64,000 nt of DNA from Agitococcus lubricus (GTDB taxonomy: Bacteria > Pseudomonadota > Gammaproteobacteria > Pseudomonadales > Moraxellaceae), in assembly GCF_003051055.1 (NCBI RefSeq), contig NZ_QAON01000003.1, forward strand, positions 1-64,000, written 5' to 3'. The notes below the pieces were generated by a model. It made no database searches. It was not told the origin of the DNA and worked only from the letters and a program-made list of their open reading frames with translations. The translations under genes were made by a program, and so were the position numbers. Positions within the stretch are counted from its first letter, which is position 1, and every line of letters begins with the position of its first letter. Below are positions 1 through 6,165 of this stretch, piece by piece.

Positions 1-65
1 ATTCAACGCTAGGTTATAAATCACCATTAATATTTGAACGTGATTTTTTAAGACAAGCTGCCTAA
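1..65 (+). CDS. IS3-family transposase OrfB, C-terminal fragment
   Basis: Only the last 20 codons are inside the window (frame from position 3, stop at 63-65). They contain STLGYKSPLIFE, the signature that closes the DDE integrase domain of IS3-family OrfB proteins, where a form of H/N-STLGY-SP-EFE is usual. The rest of the gene lies to the left. In the intact element the enzyme would catalyse copy-out/paste-in transposition of the IS. Confidence 0.78.
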   Translation, partial: STLGYKSPLIFERDFLRQAA

Positions 66-97
66 ATAACTGTCCTGTTTCTCTTGACCATTACACA
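1..97 (+). mobile_element. Right end of an IS3-family insertion sequence
   Basis: Positions 3-65 encode the C-terminal tail of an IS3-type transposase. About 30 bases later comes a TG...CA-type terminal sequence (roughly 71-95/97) whose reverse complement would begin TGTAATGGTCAAGAG. The element ends inside the phage primase gene. The exact last base is uncertain by a few positions because the target duplication cannot be compared with the other end. Confidence 0.72.
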
Positions 98-798
98 GGG
101 TCATTATCCATTGCGATAACCAGTTTTGGCTTGGCGATATTGTTGGCTAAGCATTGTTCTGCCAGTGCTTTGATGGCGATGTGTGGGTAATAATTACTGG
201 AAATAATCGCAACTGCCGTTAGTCCGTGGTGCGACAGTGCAATGGCATCGAATATCCCTTCTACAAGCCAAATTTCTTTGGCATGTAAGAGGTCGGTATT
301 TGGCATGCTCCACCATAGTCCATTAGCACTAAAACCAGGTTTAATTCTCGCTTTAGATTTGAAGCGTTCGGGCTTATCAATAATACGTTCCCAATAACCA
401 TCAGCAAGGCTAAAGCGTACCGTCGCAGAGCCAATCTCAAGTTCTCTATCAAAGTAATACTCTTGGCTGTAGCAGCTTTTTAATGTTGTGAGGTTAAAGC
501 CACGCGCCTCTTTTAAGTAGGCATCGGCAGCCGCATTGGGGTTTTTGTCGTCCGCTTTAAAACGGTCGCTCCAAGATTCAAATAAATCGGGGTATAAGTC
601 GCGTAGTCCGTTTTCATAGCCACAGTTGTTGATGCGCCCACATTTAATGACCCAAGGTGCTTCAGCCGAACCGTACAGTTCTTTTTTGTGGCATGAGGGA
701 CAACGACCTTCCTGAAGCCATTTTCTATTGCCCGTTAATTTGAAGTCAAAGTCAGACTGTAAGCGTGTGAGCGCATCTGATTTAATGATGGGATTCAT
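91..798 (-). pseudogene. Phage primase (zinc finger + Toprim), truncated by the IS
   Basis: The N-terminus carries a primase-type zinc ribbon (CPSC near residue 34 and a second pair CGRINNCG near residue 53). Residues ~175-235 form the start of a Toprim fold, with WLVEGIFDA supplying the catalytic Glu and AMDND the metal-binding DxD. The frame stops directly after DNDPV, where Toprim proteins normally continue with a Gly and, in this phage family, a helicase part. The TAA stop appears to be supplied by the inserted IS end. The start overlaps the stop of the upstream gene (ATGA), so it was the last known gene of the early operon. Priming activity is probably lost. Confidence 0.82.
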
Positions 799-1148
799 TG
801 TGAGTTTGCTTTTATGGGTTTGATAGTCAGGACGGAGGCGGTACGTAAAATATCTTCGATGGTGTAATAGAGACGACGATGATTATGATGGTCATCAATC
901 ACCACTAAGCTGCTGTTACTTTTAAGGATGTTAATGTCTGCAAGGGCATTTTGCCCTTCAAACGCAGCTAATTCGTTAATGGCGATATCAATTGCAATCG
1001 TTAATGGATAGCCTTTGGTGTCGGCTAGATGATTGGCACACGCTATAATTAAATCGTCTCGTTTGCCGTTCAGGTACTGATAATACGAGGCATGAATAAA
1101 GTTTTTGGCCAAACCTTTGGCCATATTTATATCAACTTGATTAGACAT
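795..1148 (-). CDS. Hypothetical phage early protein, 117 aa
   Basis: I do not recognise a family. The protein is soluble, with helical segments and an acidic/His-rich stretch VIDDHHNHRR in the C-terminal third. It overlaps the Ogr-like gene by 8 bases upstream and the primase by 4 bases downstream (ATGA), which indicates translational coupling within one early operon. Position next to the primase suggests a replication-accessory role, but that is only context. Confidence 0.6.
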   Translation of the reverse strand: MSNQVDINMAKGLAKNFIHASYYQYLNGKRDDLIIACANHLADTKGYPLTIAIDIAINELAAFEGQNALADINILKSNSSLVVIDDHHNHRRLYYTIEDILRTASVLTIKPIKANSQ

Positions 1149-1407
1149 CTAGCTCTCCTTGGTTTTGCTGTTTTTCAAGTGTCTCAATGATGAGTCGTTT
1201 GTTGGCCATTTTAGAAATAGGTAAAAATACGTGATGGTCAGGGGTAGCAGAGGGAGACAGGGTTCTGACCGCGTGTAACATGGCGACGAAGGTATGGCCG
1301 CATTCAGGATGACTGCACATAAACGTAATTTCTCTCAGCAAGGCTGTGACTTGCTGACTACGTCGAATAAAGGCATCCTGTTTACAGTGAGGGCATTTGG
1401 TTATCAT
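1141..1407 (-). CDS. ogr: Ogr/Delta-like zinc-finger activator of late transcription
   Basis: This 88 aa protein has the Ogr/Delta pattern: CPHC at the N-terminus, then CSHPECG with C-X4-C spacing, then the conserved RTLSPS segment. In P2 and P4, Ogr and Delta bind DNA upstream of the late promoters and recruit RNA polymerase. The window contains matching candidate sites upstream of V and between O and P. In P2 the gene follows D and sits beside attP. Here it is in the early operon instead, separated from D by about 9 kb of immunity, replication and cargo genes. Confidence 0.85.
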   Translation of the reverse strand: MITKCPHCKQDAFIRRSQQVTALLREITFMCSHPECGHTFVAMLHAVRTLSPSATPDHHVFLPISKMANKRLIIETLEKQQNQGELDV

Positions 1408-1555
1408 GATTGTCGACCACCACTAAATTCTCTTTGAGCTGCTTGAGTTGAAGATGTATCAAGTAGTTTGCCGTTTCTTGGATGGACTCTAGCTGTAGTG
1501 TGTGTTTGACAGCTTCCAGTATGTTGATTTCTTCCTCTGTTAGTTCAATCACCAT
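1382..1555 (-). CDS. Small phage protein, 57 aa
   Basis: An ATG at 1555 opens a 57-codon frame (MVIELTEEEINILEAVK...) ending at 1382, with its last 26 bases overlapping the ogr start. The protein is strongly helical, with a heptad-like LxxLxxALQL pattern, and has the look of the short ribbon-helix-helix or helix-turn-helix proteins often encoded before ogr in P2-like phages. The tight overlap with ogr and the otherwise empty stretch support it being real. The function is not known. Confidence 0.6.
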   Translation of the reverse strand: MVIELTEEEINILEAVKHTLQLESIQETANYLIHLQLKQLKENLVVVDNHDNQMPSL

Positions 1556-1630
1556 CTTTGAGTTACTCTTGAGTTACTTATTTTTGTCGAAAAAATGTAC
1601 CGATGTTGTGCATCGATAGCCCTTATTTTT

Positions 1631-1831
1631 TTAATTCGTGCCCGTTTTTTTATGCTCAGATAACCCGTGATTGCCCAGTACTTGATTGGCTTGGTTCATG
1701 ATTAGCTCGCGCACAATACTGGCGCGGTCACGACCCGTCTGCTTGGCAATTTGGTCAAGGAGTCTGATTTCATACGCATTTAGGTTAGTAGTGACACGAT
1801 GTATGCGAACAAGGTTGGGGTCTTGGTACAT
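1631..1831 (-). CDS. Ribbon-helix-helix DNA-binding protein, 66 aa
   Basis: The N-terminal part RVTTNLNAYEIRLLDQIA followed by GRDRASIVRELIM matches the beta-strand/helix/helix layout of CopG/MetJ-type regulators, in which an RxTxxL strand sits in the DNA groove. It follows the next RHH gene by 5 bases and so belongs to the same early operon. It is probably an early regulator of phage promoters. The target is unknown. Confidence 0.65.
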   Translation of the reverse strand: MYQDPNLVRIHRVTTNLNAYEIRLLDQIAKQTGRDRASIVRELIMNQANQVLGNHGLSEHKKTGTN

Positions 1832-1836
1832 GAGTC

Positions 1837-2034
1837 TTATCCCTGCGTGAATTGTTCTCGTCCTTTTAATCCTTCATTCACAAGAAGCCGTGACATGGCT
1901 GCAAGGCTTCTATTTTCGTTGGTTGCGATGGATTTGAGTTTTTGTAGTTCTTCAGGAGATAGCCTCAAGTAAATCGGCTCGTCTTTAAGGACACCCCGAG
2001 GGTTGTATGATTTCGTTTTTTGCTGAGTAGGCAT
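1837..2034 (-). CDS. Ribbon-helix-helix DNA-binding protein, 65 aa
   Basis: The strand PIYLRLSPEELQKLKSIA and the following NRSLAAMSRLLVNEGL resemble RHH/Arc-type domains, with the strand around residues 20-26. It is the first gene of the minus-strand early operon and is transcribed divergently from the XRE repressor at 2117. This is the place where P2-like phages carry a Cox- or Cro-like lytic regulator, so an analogous role is possible but unproved. Confidence 0.62.
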   Translation of the reverse strand: MPTQQKTKSYNPRGVLKDEPIYLRLSPEELQKLKSIATNENRSLAAMSRLLVNEGLKGREQFTQG

Positions 2035-2116
2035 GGTGTATTATTCTCTTGCAAAGCATAAGACAATAACATTTTTGCATCATTTTGAGTGCATGTAAAT
2101 AGGGGTTTGTATCTTT
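2035..2116. promoter_or_regulatory. Divergent early/repressor promoter region
   Basis: These 82 bases separate the leftward early operon from the rightward repressor gene. They contain related elements TTGCAAAG, TTTTGCATC and GAGTGCATG that could form imperfect dyads for the XRE repressor. No clean consensus promoter could be fixed by eye. The operator assignment rests on position. Confidence 0.45.
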
Positions 2117-2443
2117 ATGGATTCAATAGGGGATAGGATTCGCGAAGAGCGCGAGCGTATTGGCATTAAAAATCAAACAGAATTTGGTCAGATGGGCGGT
2201 GTTGAGCGCAATGCACAATCACAATATGAGCGTAATATCCGTTGTCCAGATGCTGAGTATCTTCGCAAAATTGCTGCGATGGGTGTTGATATTCTTTATG
2301 TTGTGACAGGCACGCGAGCTACACATGCGAGTGTACTTTCTGATGATGAGCGTCGTTTACTGGCGATATATAGGGGACTTCAACACGATGATAAGATGGC
2401 CTTAAGTCGTATTGTGTCATTGATACATCAAGCGACGGTATAA
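2117..2443 (+). CDS. XRE-family repressor, 108 aa
   Basis: Residues ~5-65 form a Cro/CI-type helix-turn-helix (IGDRIREERERIGI ... QTEFGQMGGVERNAQSQYERN), continuing with the PDAEYLRKIAAMGVDILYVVTG segment common in short phage and plasmid XRE repressors. There is no peptidase domain, so inactivation would be by an antirepressor rather than RecA. It stands alone on the plus strand, divergent from the early operon. It is the best candidate for the lysogeny repressor, with a BRO antirepressor encoded 2 kb away. Confidence 0.75.
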   Translation: MDSIGDRIREERERIGIKNQTEFGQMGGVERNAQSQYERNIRCPDAEYLRKIAAMGVDILYVVTGTRATHASVLSDDERRLLAIYRGLQHDDKMALSRIVSLIHQATV

Positions 2444-2455
2444 CAGACACTCAGG

Positions 2456-2479
2456 GCATGGTTAGTTTACTAACCATGC
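2456..2479. terminator. Stem-loop between convergent genes
   Basis: Perfect 10-bp arms GCATGGTTAG/CTAACCATGC with a TTTA loop lie between the ends of the repressor gene and the convergent 66 aa gene. A clear T-run is missing, so it may be a weak terminator or an RNA-stability element serving both directions. Confidence 0.5.
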
Positions 2480-2492
2480 TGACTATTTAGGG

Positions 2493-2693
2493 TTAATCAC
2501 CCTTATCAATGTTATGCATGATGGTCTCTAGTTCGTGAGCCATCCCATCCAACATATCAAAGAGTGCTTTGTTGTTGATGGTAATGTCGTGGCTACTATG
2601 TGCCAGCATGTCGGTCATCACGCGAACGATAGCTGCATTTTTTTGTAATGCTCTTACATCCTCTGGTGATATGAGGTGCTTTTGCTTAGTCAT
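2493..2693 (-). CDS. Hypothetical protein, 66 aa
   Basis: A short helical protein (MTKQKHLISPEDVRALQKN...) with no recognised domain. An AGGAGACAAGAG stretch just before the ATG provides a ribosome site. It lies downstream of the replication gene on the same strand, with a 128-bp gap that contains an inverted repeat. Role unknown. Confidence 0.5.
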   Translation of the reverse strand: MTKQKHLISPEDVRALQKNAAIVRVMTDMLAHSSHDITINNKALFDMLDGMAHELETIMHNIDKGD

Positions 2694-2713
2694 CTCTTGT
2701 CTCCTATATCATG

Positions 2714-2763
2714 CATCTAGTAAGTCCAACTTTTTGGGGTTTACCATCGACTGTTACTAGATG
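2714..2763. promoter_or_regulatory. Inverted repeat, candidate operator
   Basis: Perfect 10-bp arms CATCTAGTAA (2714-2723) and TTACTAGATG (2754-2763) flank 30 bp immediately upstream of the 66 aa gene. The core TCTAGTA is shared with the large palindrome at 4939-4986, so the same Arc-like regulator might bind both. This is inference from sequence similarity. Confidence 0.4.
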
Positions 2764-2821
2764 TTAGGAATTTCTATTCAGTCTTTCTAACAAACTGTCT
2801 TGTACTTTTGTGATGTGATTA

Positions 2822-3799
2822 TCAGCTTGCTAGGCTGAATCCTTGCCCTTGTTTGGTTTTTTTTGCTGCTGCACGTTCTGCAAAGATTTGCCATTGTGGT
2901 CTTTCGTCAGCTAACTTGATGCTGACTGTGCTCCTGCTGTTAGGCGTACTGGCTAAATTGTCAGTGTTGATAGGACTTAGCTTTTGACGCTCAAGCCATT
3001 TGGCGTATTGAAAAACCCATTGCTCATGGGTGTTTTTGAAGTCAGTGGCTAGGTAGTGGGCAACAAAGTGGTTGAGATGGTGGTGGTTGTGCTTAGTGAT
3101 TGGCACTTCTAGTTTGGCCATGAAGGGCTGTAGTTCTTCGATGCTGACGTTAAAGTCAAAAGGCATCTTAAAACGTGTTGTTTGTTGTGGTGTTACCGCG
3201 TTACAGGGCGTTACGCTTTGGTTAGTTACGATATCAGTAACCACAATATTTTTATCTAAATTATCTAATCTACATTCTAAATCTCCCCCCTTACCCCCCA
3301 TTGTAACGGTTACAGGGGTTACATTGGCGTTACTTGTAACGGTTTCAGGCGTTACAGGTGCGTTACAAGGTAGTGTTACATCGTGCGTTACAGCCTTGTT
3401 AGCCTCTGCGATTGCTTTTTTGTTAGCACGATGACGAGCAACACGTTCGGCACTGCTGGAGCGTTTGCGTGGTGCTTGCTGTTCGTTGGCTTGTGGTTGT
3501 TCGGTGTCGCTATATAGCTCTATTAACATTGGGCTGTAGTAGCGGTTGTCGTTTTGGTTAAAGCTAAATTGAGACAAGACTAATTCTTTAATTTGCAGCC
3601 ATGCCTCTAATGCAAGACTTGCCCAGCCTGCCAAGACGTTGTCGTCATTGGGCAAGGAGAGGGCAGGCGTTTGTTTCATGGCATAACACAGTAAATCTAA
3701 ATAGGCGGCCTTAGCAAAGGCGTTGGCCTTTGCTTTGAACTCGCTGACTAAGTAAGCATCGTGGGCAAACTTAAACCAAGGGAGGCTTTGAATGTTCAT
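2822..3799 (-). CDS. Phage replication protein (DUF1376/DnaT-like)
   Basis: The N-terminal ~110 residues (WFKFAHDAYL, AKAAYLDLLCYAM, WLQIKELVLSQF) look like the DUF1376/YdaU module found in phage replication initiators. A basic linker (RKRSSSAERVARHRANKK) and a Val/Thr-rich region follow. The C-terminal ~90 residues (FVAHYLATDF, HEQWVFQYAKWLERQK) resemble the DnaT C-terminal ssDNA-binding domain. The likely job is origin opening or helicase loading, as with lambda O/P. The Val/Thr-rich linker is encoded by the GTTAC repeats described separately. It overlaps the upstream gene by ATGA. Confidence 0.7.
   Translation of the reverse strand: MNIQSLPWFKFAHDAYLVSEFKAKANAFAKAAYLDLLCYAMKQTPALSLPNDDNVLAGWASLALEAWLQIKELVLSQFSFNQNDNRYYSPMLIELYSDTEQPQANEQQAPRKRSSSAERVARHRANKKAIAEANKAVTHDVTLPCNAPVTPETVTSNANVTPVTVTMGGKGGDLECRLDNLDKNIVVTDIVTNQSVTPCNAVTPQQTTRFKMPFDFNVSIEELQPFMAKLEVPITKHNHHHLNHFVAHYLATDFKNTHEQWVFQYAKWLERQKLSPINTDNLASTPNSRSTVSIKLADERPQWQIFAERAAAKKTKQGQGFSLAS
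3192..3391. repeat. GTTAC iteron-like cluster, possible phage origin
   Basis: Eleven GTTAC pentamers in the same direction begin at 3192, 3200, 3210, 3225, 3309, 3318, 3329, 3351, 3362, 3375 and 3387. Three inverted copies (GTAAC) lie at 3237, 3303 and 3336. Several share the longer form GCGTTACAGG. Most neighbouring copies are 8-15 bp apart, near one helical turn, and AT-rich and pyrimidine-rich DNA lies in the 3240-3300 gap. The cluster is inside the replication gene, as lambda ori iterons are inside O. Function as an origin is inference. Confidence 0.45.
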
Positions 3800-4134
3800 G
3801 CTTGGCCTCCGAATTGGTTATCGTATTCGGTTTGCAGGTCGTCGTGGTTAACCTTGTATTGTTGTGAGGCTTGGTAAATGGCATTAGGGTATTCGATGCC
3901 TTTCTCAATAAGCTCGTTTAAATACTCAAGCACGTTGTAACGAATGACCTGCCCGAGTGCGAATCCATCAGTAATCGGCATGGTATACCACTCGGCTGCA
4001 ACAAATGCCCTATGTTTAGATTTGTATAATGTAGGACTAAGCCATAACTCGCATGTGCCATCGTCAAAGGTTTTTAGGACTTGAACACGATAATGTATCG
4101 TGCTTTTTTTATTAAGTTTTGATAAAGTAGTCAC
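3796..4134 (-). CDS. Hypothetical phage protein, 112 aa
   Basis: No known family is recognised. Residues ~15-50 (HYRVQVLKTFDDGTCELW... YKSKHRAFVAA) resemble the first half of the 71 aa protein at 5618-5833 (YRVQVVTTHANGK... YKTKAGAQRAA), so the two are probably distant paralogues. The gene ends in an ATGA overlap with the replication gene and lies downstream of the BRO antirepressor, separated from it by a strong stem-loop. Confidence 0.6.
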   Translation of the reverse strand: MTTLSKLNKKSTIHYRVQVLKTFDDGTCELWLSPTLYKSKHRAFVAAEWYTMPITDGFALGQVIRYNVLEYLNELIEKGIEYPNAIYQASQQYKVNHDDLQTEYDNQFGGQA

Positions 4135-4164
4135 TGTAATTACTCGTTCGTGGTTACATCTCTA

Positions 4165-4205
4165 CGCCTCAACGAAAGCGTACTCGTTGAGGCGTTTCTT
4201 TTTCT
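4165..4205 (+). terminator. Strong stem-loop with T-run on plus strand
   Basis: Perfect 11-bp arms CGCCTCAACGA/TCGTTGAGGCG enclose an 8-base loop and are followed by TTTCTTTTTC on the plus strand. It would therefore stop transcription running rightward, antisense to the BRO/replication genes. On the minus strand it lies between the antirepressor and the 112 aa gene without a T-run. Confidence 0.6.
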
Positions 4206-4206
4206 G

Positions 4207-4746
4207 CTACAGCAATGCTAATTGCTCATTATCTTTGTTGAGCAAACCAATATCCGCCAGTTTATCCAGTCCTTGTTCTACCTTACGCACTGACAAACCA
4301 AGCAGAACCGCCATGCGCGATAGGGGTAATCCTTGTTGGTGGTAATACAAGATAACGCCCAGTTTGGGATTGGTGGCTAACAGGTGATGGTTGGCATTGG
4401 CGGCCATGTTGCTTTGTTGTCCGTAGCTGCCTGTTTTGCGAATGGTGGGTAGCACGTCGTCACAGACCCATGCCTCGAACGGTTCGGCTTGTGGTTTGTT
4501 GCTTTTGATGATGAGTCGGTACAAGTTGCCTTCGTTGATAAAGGTCATTTGTCGGTTCTGTCCACCAGACCAGAGGTCGCGTTTTGCTACCCCAGCTTCG
4601 CGACAATGCTTTTGAATAGCGTCTGAATCATTGCTGTAATCCAGTACATCACACACGTCTTTGGCGCAAAATAATGGCTCGCCTTGTTCGTCAAGTAAGG
4701 TGCGGATAGCGGTGTTGTTGAAGTTAAAAATGGTCATATTGTTCAT
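4207..4746 (-). CDS. BRO-N domain antirepressor
   Basis: Residues ~5-105 are a BRO-N domain (IRTLLDEQGEPLFCAKDVCDVL ending in EAWVCDDVLPTIRKTGSYG), typical of P22 Ant and Ant-like phage antirepressors. The C-terminal ~60 residues form a winged-helix-like unit (LGVILYYHQQGLPLSRMAVLLGLSVRKVEQ). Antirepressors bind and neutralise lysogeny repressors. The start codon overlaps the stop of an Arc-like gene (ATGA), exactly the arc-ant arrangement of P22 immI. Transcription would come from the palindrome-bearing intergenic region at 4914-5019. Confidence 0.85.
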   Translation of the reverse strand: MNNMTIFNFNNTAIRTLLDEQGEPLFCAKDVCDVLDYSNDSDAIQKHCREAGVAKRDLWSGGQNRQMTFINEGNLYRLIIKSNKPQAEPFEAWVCDDVLPTIRKTGSYGQQSNMAANANHHLLATNPKLGVILYYHQQGLPLSRMAVLLGLSVRKVEQGLDKLADIGLLNKDNEQLALL

Positions 4747-4913
4747 GTGCTTTTCTCCGATGCAAGTTGTTGCTGTTTGTTGTACTGCTGCAAGGCAAAG
4801 ACAATTTCGGCATTGAGTGTGCGATTGTTGGCAATGGCGTGTTGCTTTAATTGGTCTTTTAATGCTTGTGGCATACGAACGGTCATGTTTGGGTTGAGGT
4901 ATTTACCTGACAT
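4743..4913 (-). CDS. Arc-like repressor, 56 aa
   Basis: An ATG at 4913 opens 56 codons. The strand NMTVRMPQALKDQLKQHAIANNRTLNAEIVFAL matches the Arc/Mnt DNA-binding family: an RMP-containing beta strand, then helix A, then RTLNAEI helix B. Its size is close to P22 Arc (53 aa). It overlaps the BRO gene by ATGA, so it would dampen antirepressor synthesis from its own promoter, as P22 Arc does. Confidence 0.78.
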   Translation of the reverse strand: MSGKYLNPNMTVRMPQALKDQLKQHAIANNRTLNAEIVFALQQYNKQQQLASEKST

Positions 4914-4938
4914 ACAATGTCTCCGTCTGAGTCTAATA

Positions 4939-4986
4939 AATAATATCTACTAGACCCTAATATATTGGGGTCTAGTAGATATTATT
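4939..4986. promoter_or_regulatory. 19-bp perfect palindrome, Arc/Mnt-type operator
   Basis: Arms AATAATATCTACTAGACCC (4939-4957) and its exact reverse complement (4968-4986) are separated by 10 bases. It sits between the divergent Arc-like genes. Each arm itself contains the near-palindrome TCTACTAGA, similar to the TAGTAGA half-site remembered from the P22 arc operator. It most probably controls both directions. Confidence 0.75.
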
Positions 4987-5019
4987 GTCAAGCCAAGTAG
5001 GCGTGTTTATACTTAAACA

Positions 5020-5292
5020 ATGAGTAAATATTTAAACGATGCCTATAATCTTCGACTTCCTGCTGAGCTAAAGGCTCAAATTGCAGAGTCTGCCAAAGCC
5101 CATAACCGTTCTCTAAATGCGGATATTGTGCTGCGCCTGCAACAATCCTTTCTAAATGATTCATCAGTGACACCCCTTGAGATAATGCAAAAAGCCGAGC
5201 ATTTTTTGGCCGAAACAATGGCGATGCGCGCTCAGGTTGAACAACAACTCGAAAAGCTGACGGCCTTGTTAGAGCAACATTCGGCTAAATAA
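5020..5292 (+). CDS. Arc/Mnt-like regulator with C-terminal coiled coil, 90 aa
   Basis: The N-terminal half (YNLRLPAELKAQIAESAKAHNRSLNADIVLRLQQS) is an Arc/Mnt RHH domain. Residues ~58-88 (MRAQVEQQLEKLTALLEQH) form a coiled coil, as the C-terminal tail of Mnt does to make tetramers. It is divergent from the Arc-like/BRO operon across the 19-bp palindrome, matching the mnt position in P22. It probably represses the antirepressor promoter in the lysogen. Confidence 0.78.
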   Translation: MSKYLNDAYNLRLPAELKAQIAESAKAHNRSLNADIVLRLQQSFLNDSSVTPLEIMQKAEHFLAETMAMRAQVEQQLEKLTALLEQHSAK

Positions 5293-5346
5293 AATTGGGT
5301 TAATGCAATGGGGTAGAGGTGGTCATTCACCCCCAATTTATTTTTT
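5292..5346 (+). terminator. Terminator-like inverted repeat
   Basis: Arms AAATTGGG (5292-5299) and CCCAATTT (5332-5339) are followed by ATTTTTT, with a smaller GGTG/CACC stem in the loop. It follows directly on the Mnt-like gene. The 32-base loop makes the efficiency uncertain. Confidence 0.45.
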
Positions 5347-5360
5347 CTTAGAGGAATAAC

Positions 5361-5585
5361 ATGTTGATTGTGGAAGCAAGAGATTCGGTTGAGGTTTATG
5401 TTAATCAACTCGCGCAGGTTGCCATTAGTCACCCTGAGATTGAGGGGGCATTGGTGTCTATTCATCCCGAAGATGTTGAGAAGGTTATTGCTGCCATTAT
5501 AGCTGCTTATAAAGAGGCGAAAGCATTGCGAGAAGCTCCCAATTTTAGTTTGGATGAGCGTTATCGCCCTGACAGTGAGGAATGA
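5361..5585 (+). CDS. Hypothetical acidic protein, 74 aa
   Basis: An AGAGGAATAAC site precedes the ATG. The protein is mostly helical and acidic (HPEDVEKVIAAIIAAYKEAKALREA), with a charged tail RYRPDSEE, and has no recognised domain. It lies downstream of the Mnt-like gene on the same strand, beyond a possible weak terminator. Function unknown. Confidence 0.55.
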   Translation: MLIVEARDSVEVYVNQLAQVAISHPEIEGALVSIHPEDVEKVIAAIIAAYKEAKALREAPNFSLDERYRPDSEE

Positions 5586-5617
5586 GCCTAGTTTTTTGAT
5601 ATACACGTCTGTACCCC

Positions 5618-5833
5618 TTAATGAATTGGGGTAGTAGCAGTGTGTTCGATGATATGCGCGGTTCGGAGTTTGTTATCACTACCAAACATATCGCTATGCT
5701 TTAGTGCAGCTCGTTGTGCGCCTGCTTTGGTTTTGTAGTGATGTTTTAGAGTGCGGGTAGTGGTTTTGCCGTTGGCGTGGGTAGTAACGACTTGAACACG
5801 ATAAATAACCGTGACTTTGCTTTGTGCTGCCAT
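5618..5833 (-). CDS. Hypothetical basic protein, 71 aa
   Basis: A small basic protein (TVIYRVQVVTTHANGKTTTRTLKHHYKTKAGAQRAALK) with beta-rich then helical character. It shares the YRVQV...YK-K-A--AA pattern with the protein at 3796-4134, suggesting a small phage-specific family. No function can be assigned. Confidence 0.52.
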   Translation of the reverse strand: MAAQSKVTVIYRVQVVTTHANGKTTTRTLKHHYKTKAGAQRAALKHSDMFGSDNKLRTAHIIEHTATTPIH

Positions 5834-6165
5834 GATAGCTGCCTTATGTTCTAGAGGTTTTTACTCCGTCACCATCAAAGACCAATTTGGTGGTGACAGG
5901 CTAGACAAGGTTGGTCTTACCAGCTAGAACACTGGCGAGCCTTTCGGCTCCCTTGCCTAGCCCGTCATAACATGCGGGCAGGCAAAAATAGCATAAAAAA
6001 AGCCGCAAGCGCGACTATATGCTTGTTCTAGACTTAGCAGGAGACCAATCCTGATTGCAGATGTGTGCAATGTGTTACACATTAAAGATGTCTTAGGGGC
6101 TTGTCAAGAATGTCTTGCACAATTAGGATTTTACTAGCAAGGTTAAATAATACAGAGATAGTTAC
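5834..6165. other. Intergenic region rich in small hairpins
   Basis: No gene is seen in these 332 bases. Short dyads include GTCACCA/TGGTGAC near 5870-5900, GAGCC/GGCTC near 5937-5950 and ATGTGT/ACACAT at 6061-6082. It separates the immunity module from the cargo nuclease gene and must contain the promoter for the gene at 6166. No confident -10/-35 pair was found. Confidence 0.4.

Noticed and set aside
3192-3391. CRISPR array
   Set aside because: The repeats are only 5-10 bp with irregular short gaps and lie inside a gene. There are no cas genes.
3072-3434. Plus-strand open frame of 120 codons opposite the replication gene
   Set aside because: It is antisense to a well-supported gene, and its Val/Thr/Leu-rich sequence comes from the GTTAC repeats. 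There is no ribosome site or family match.
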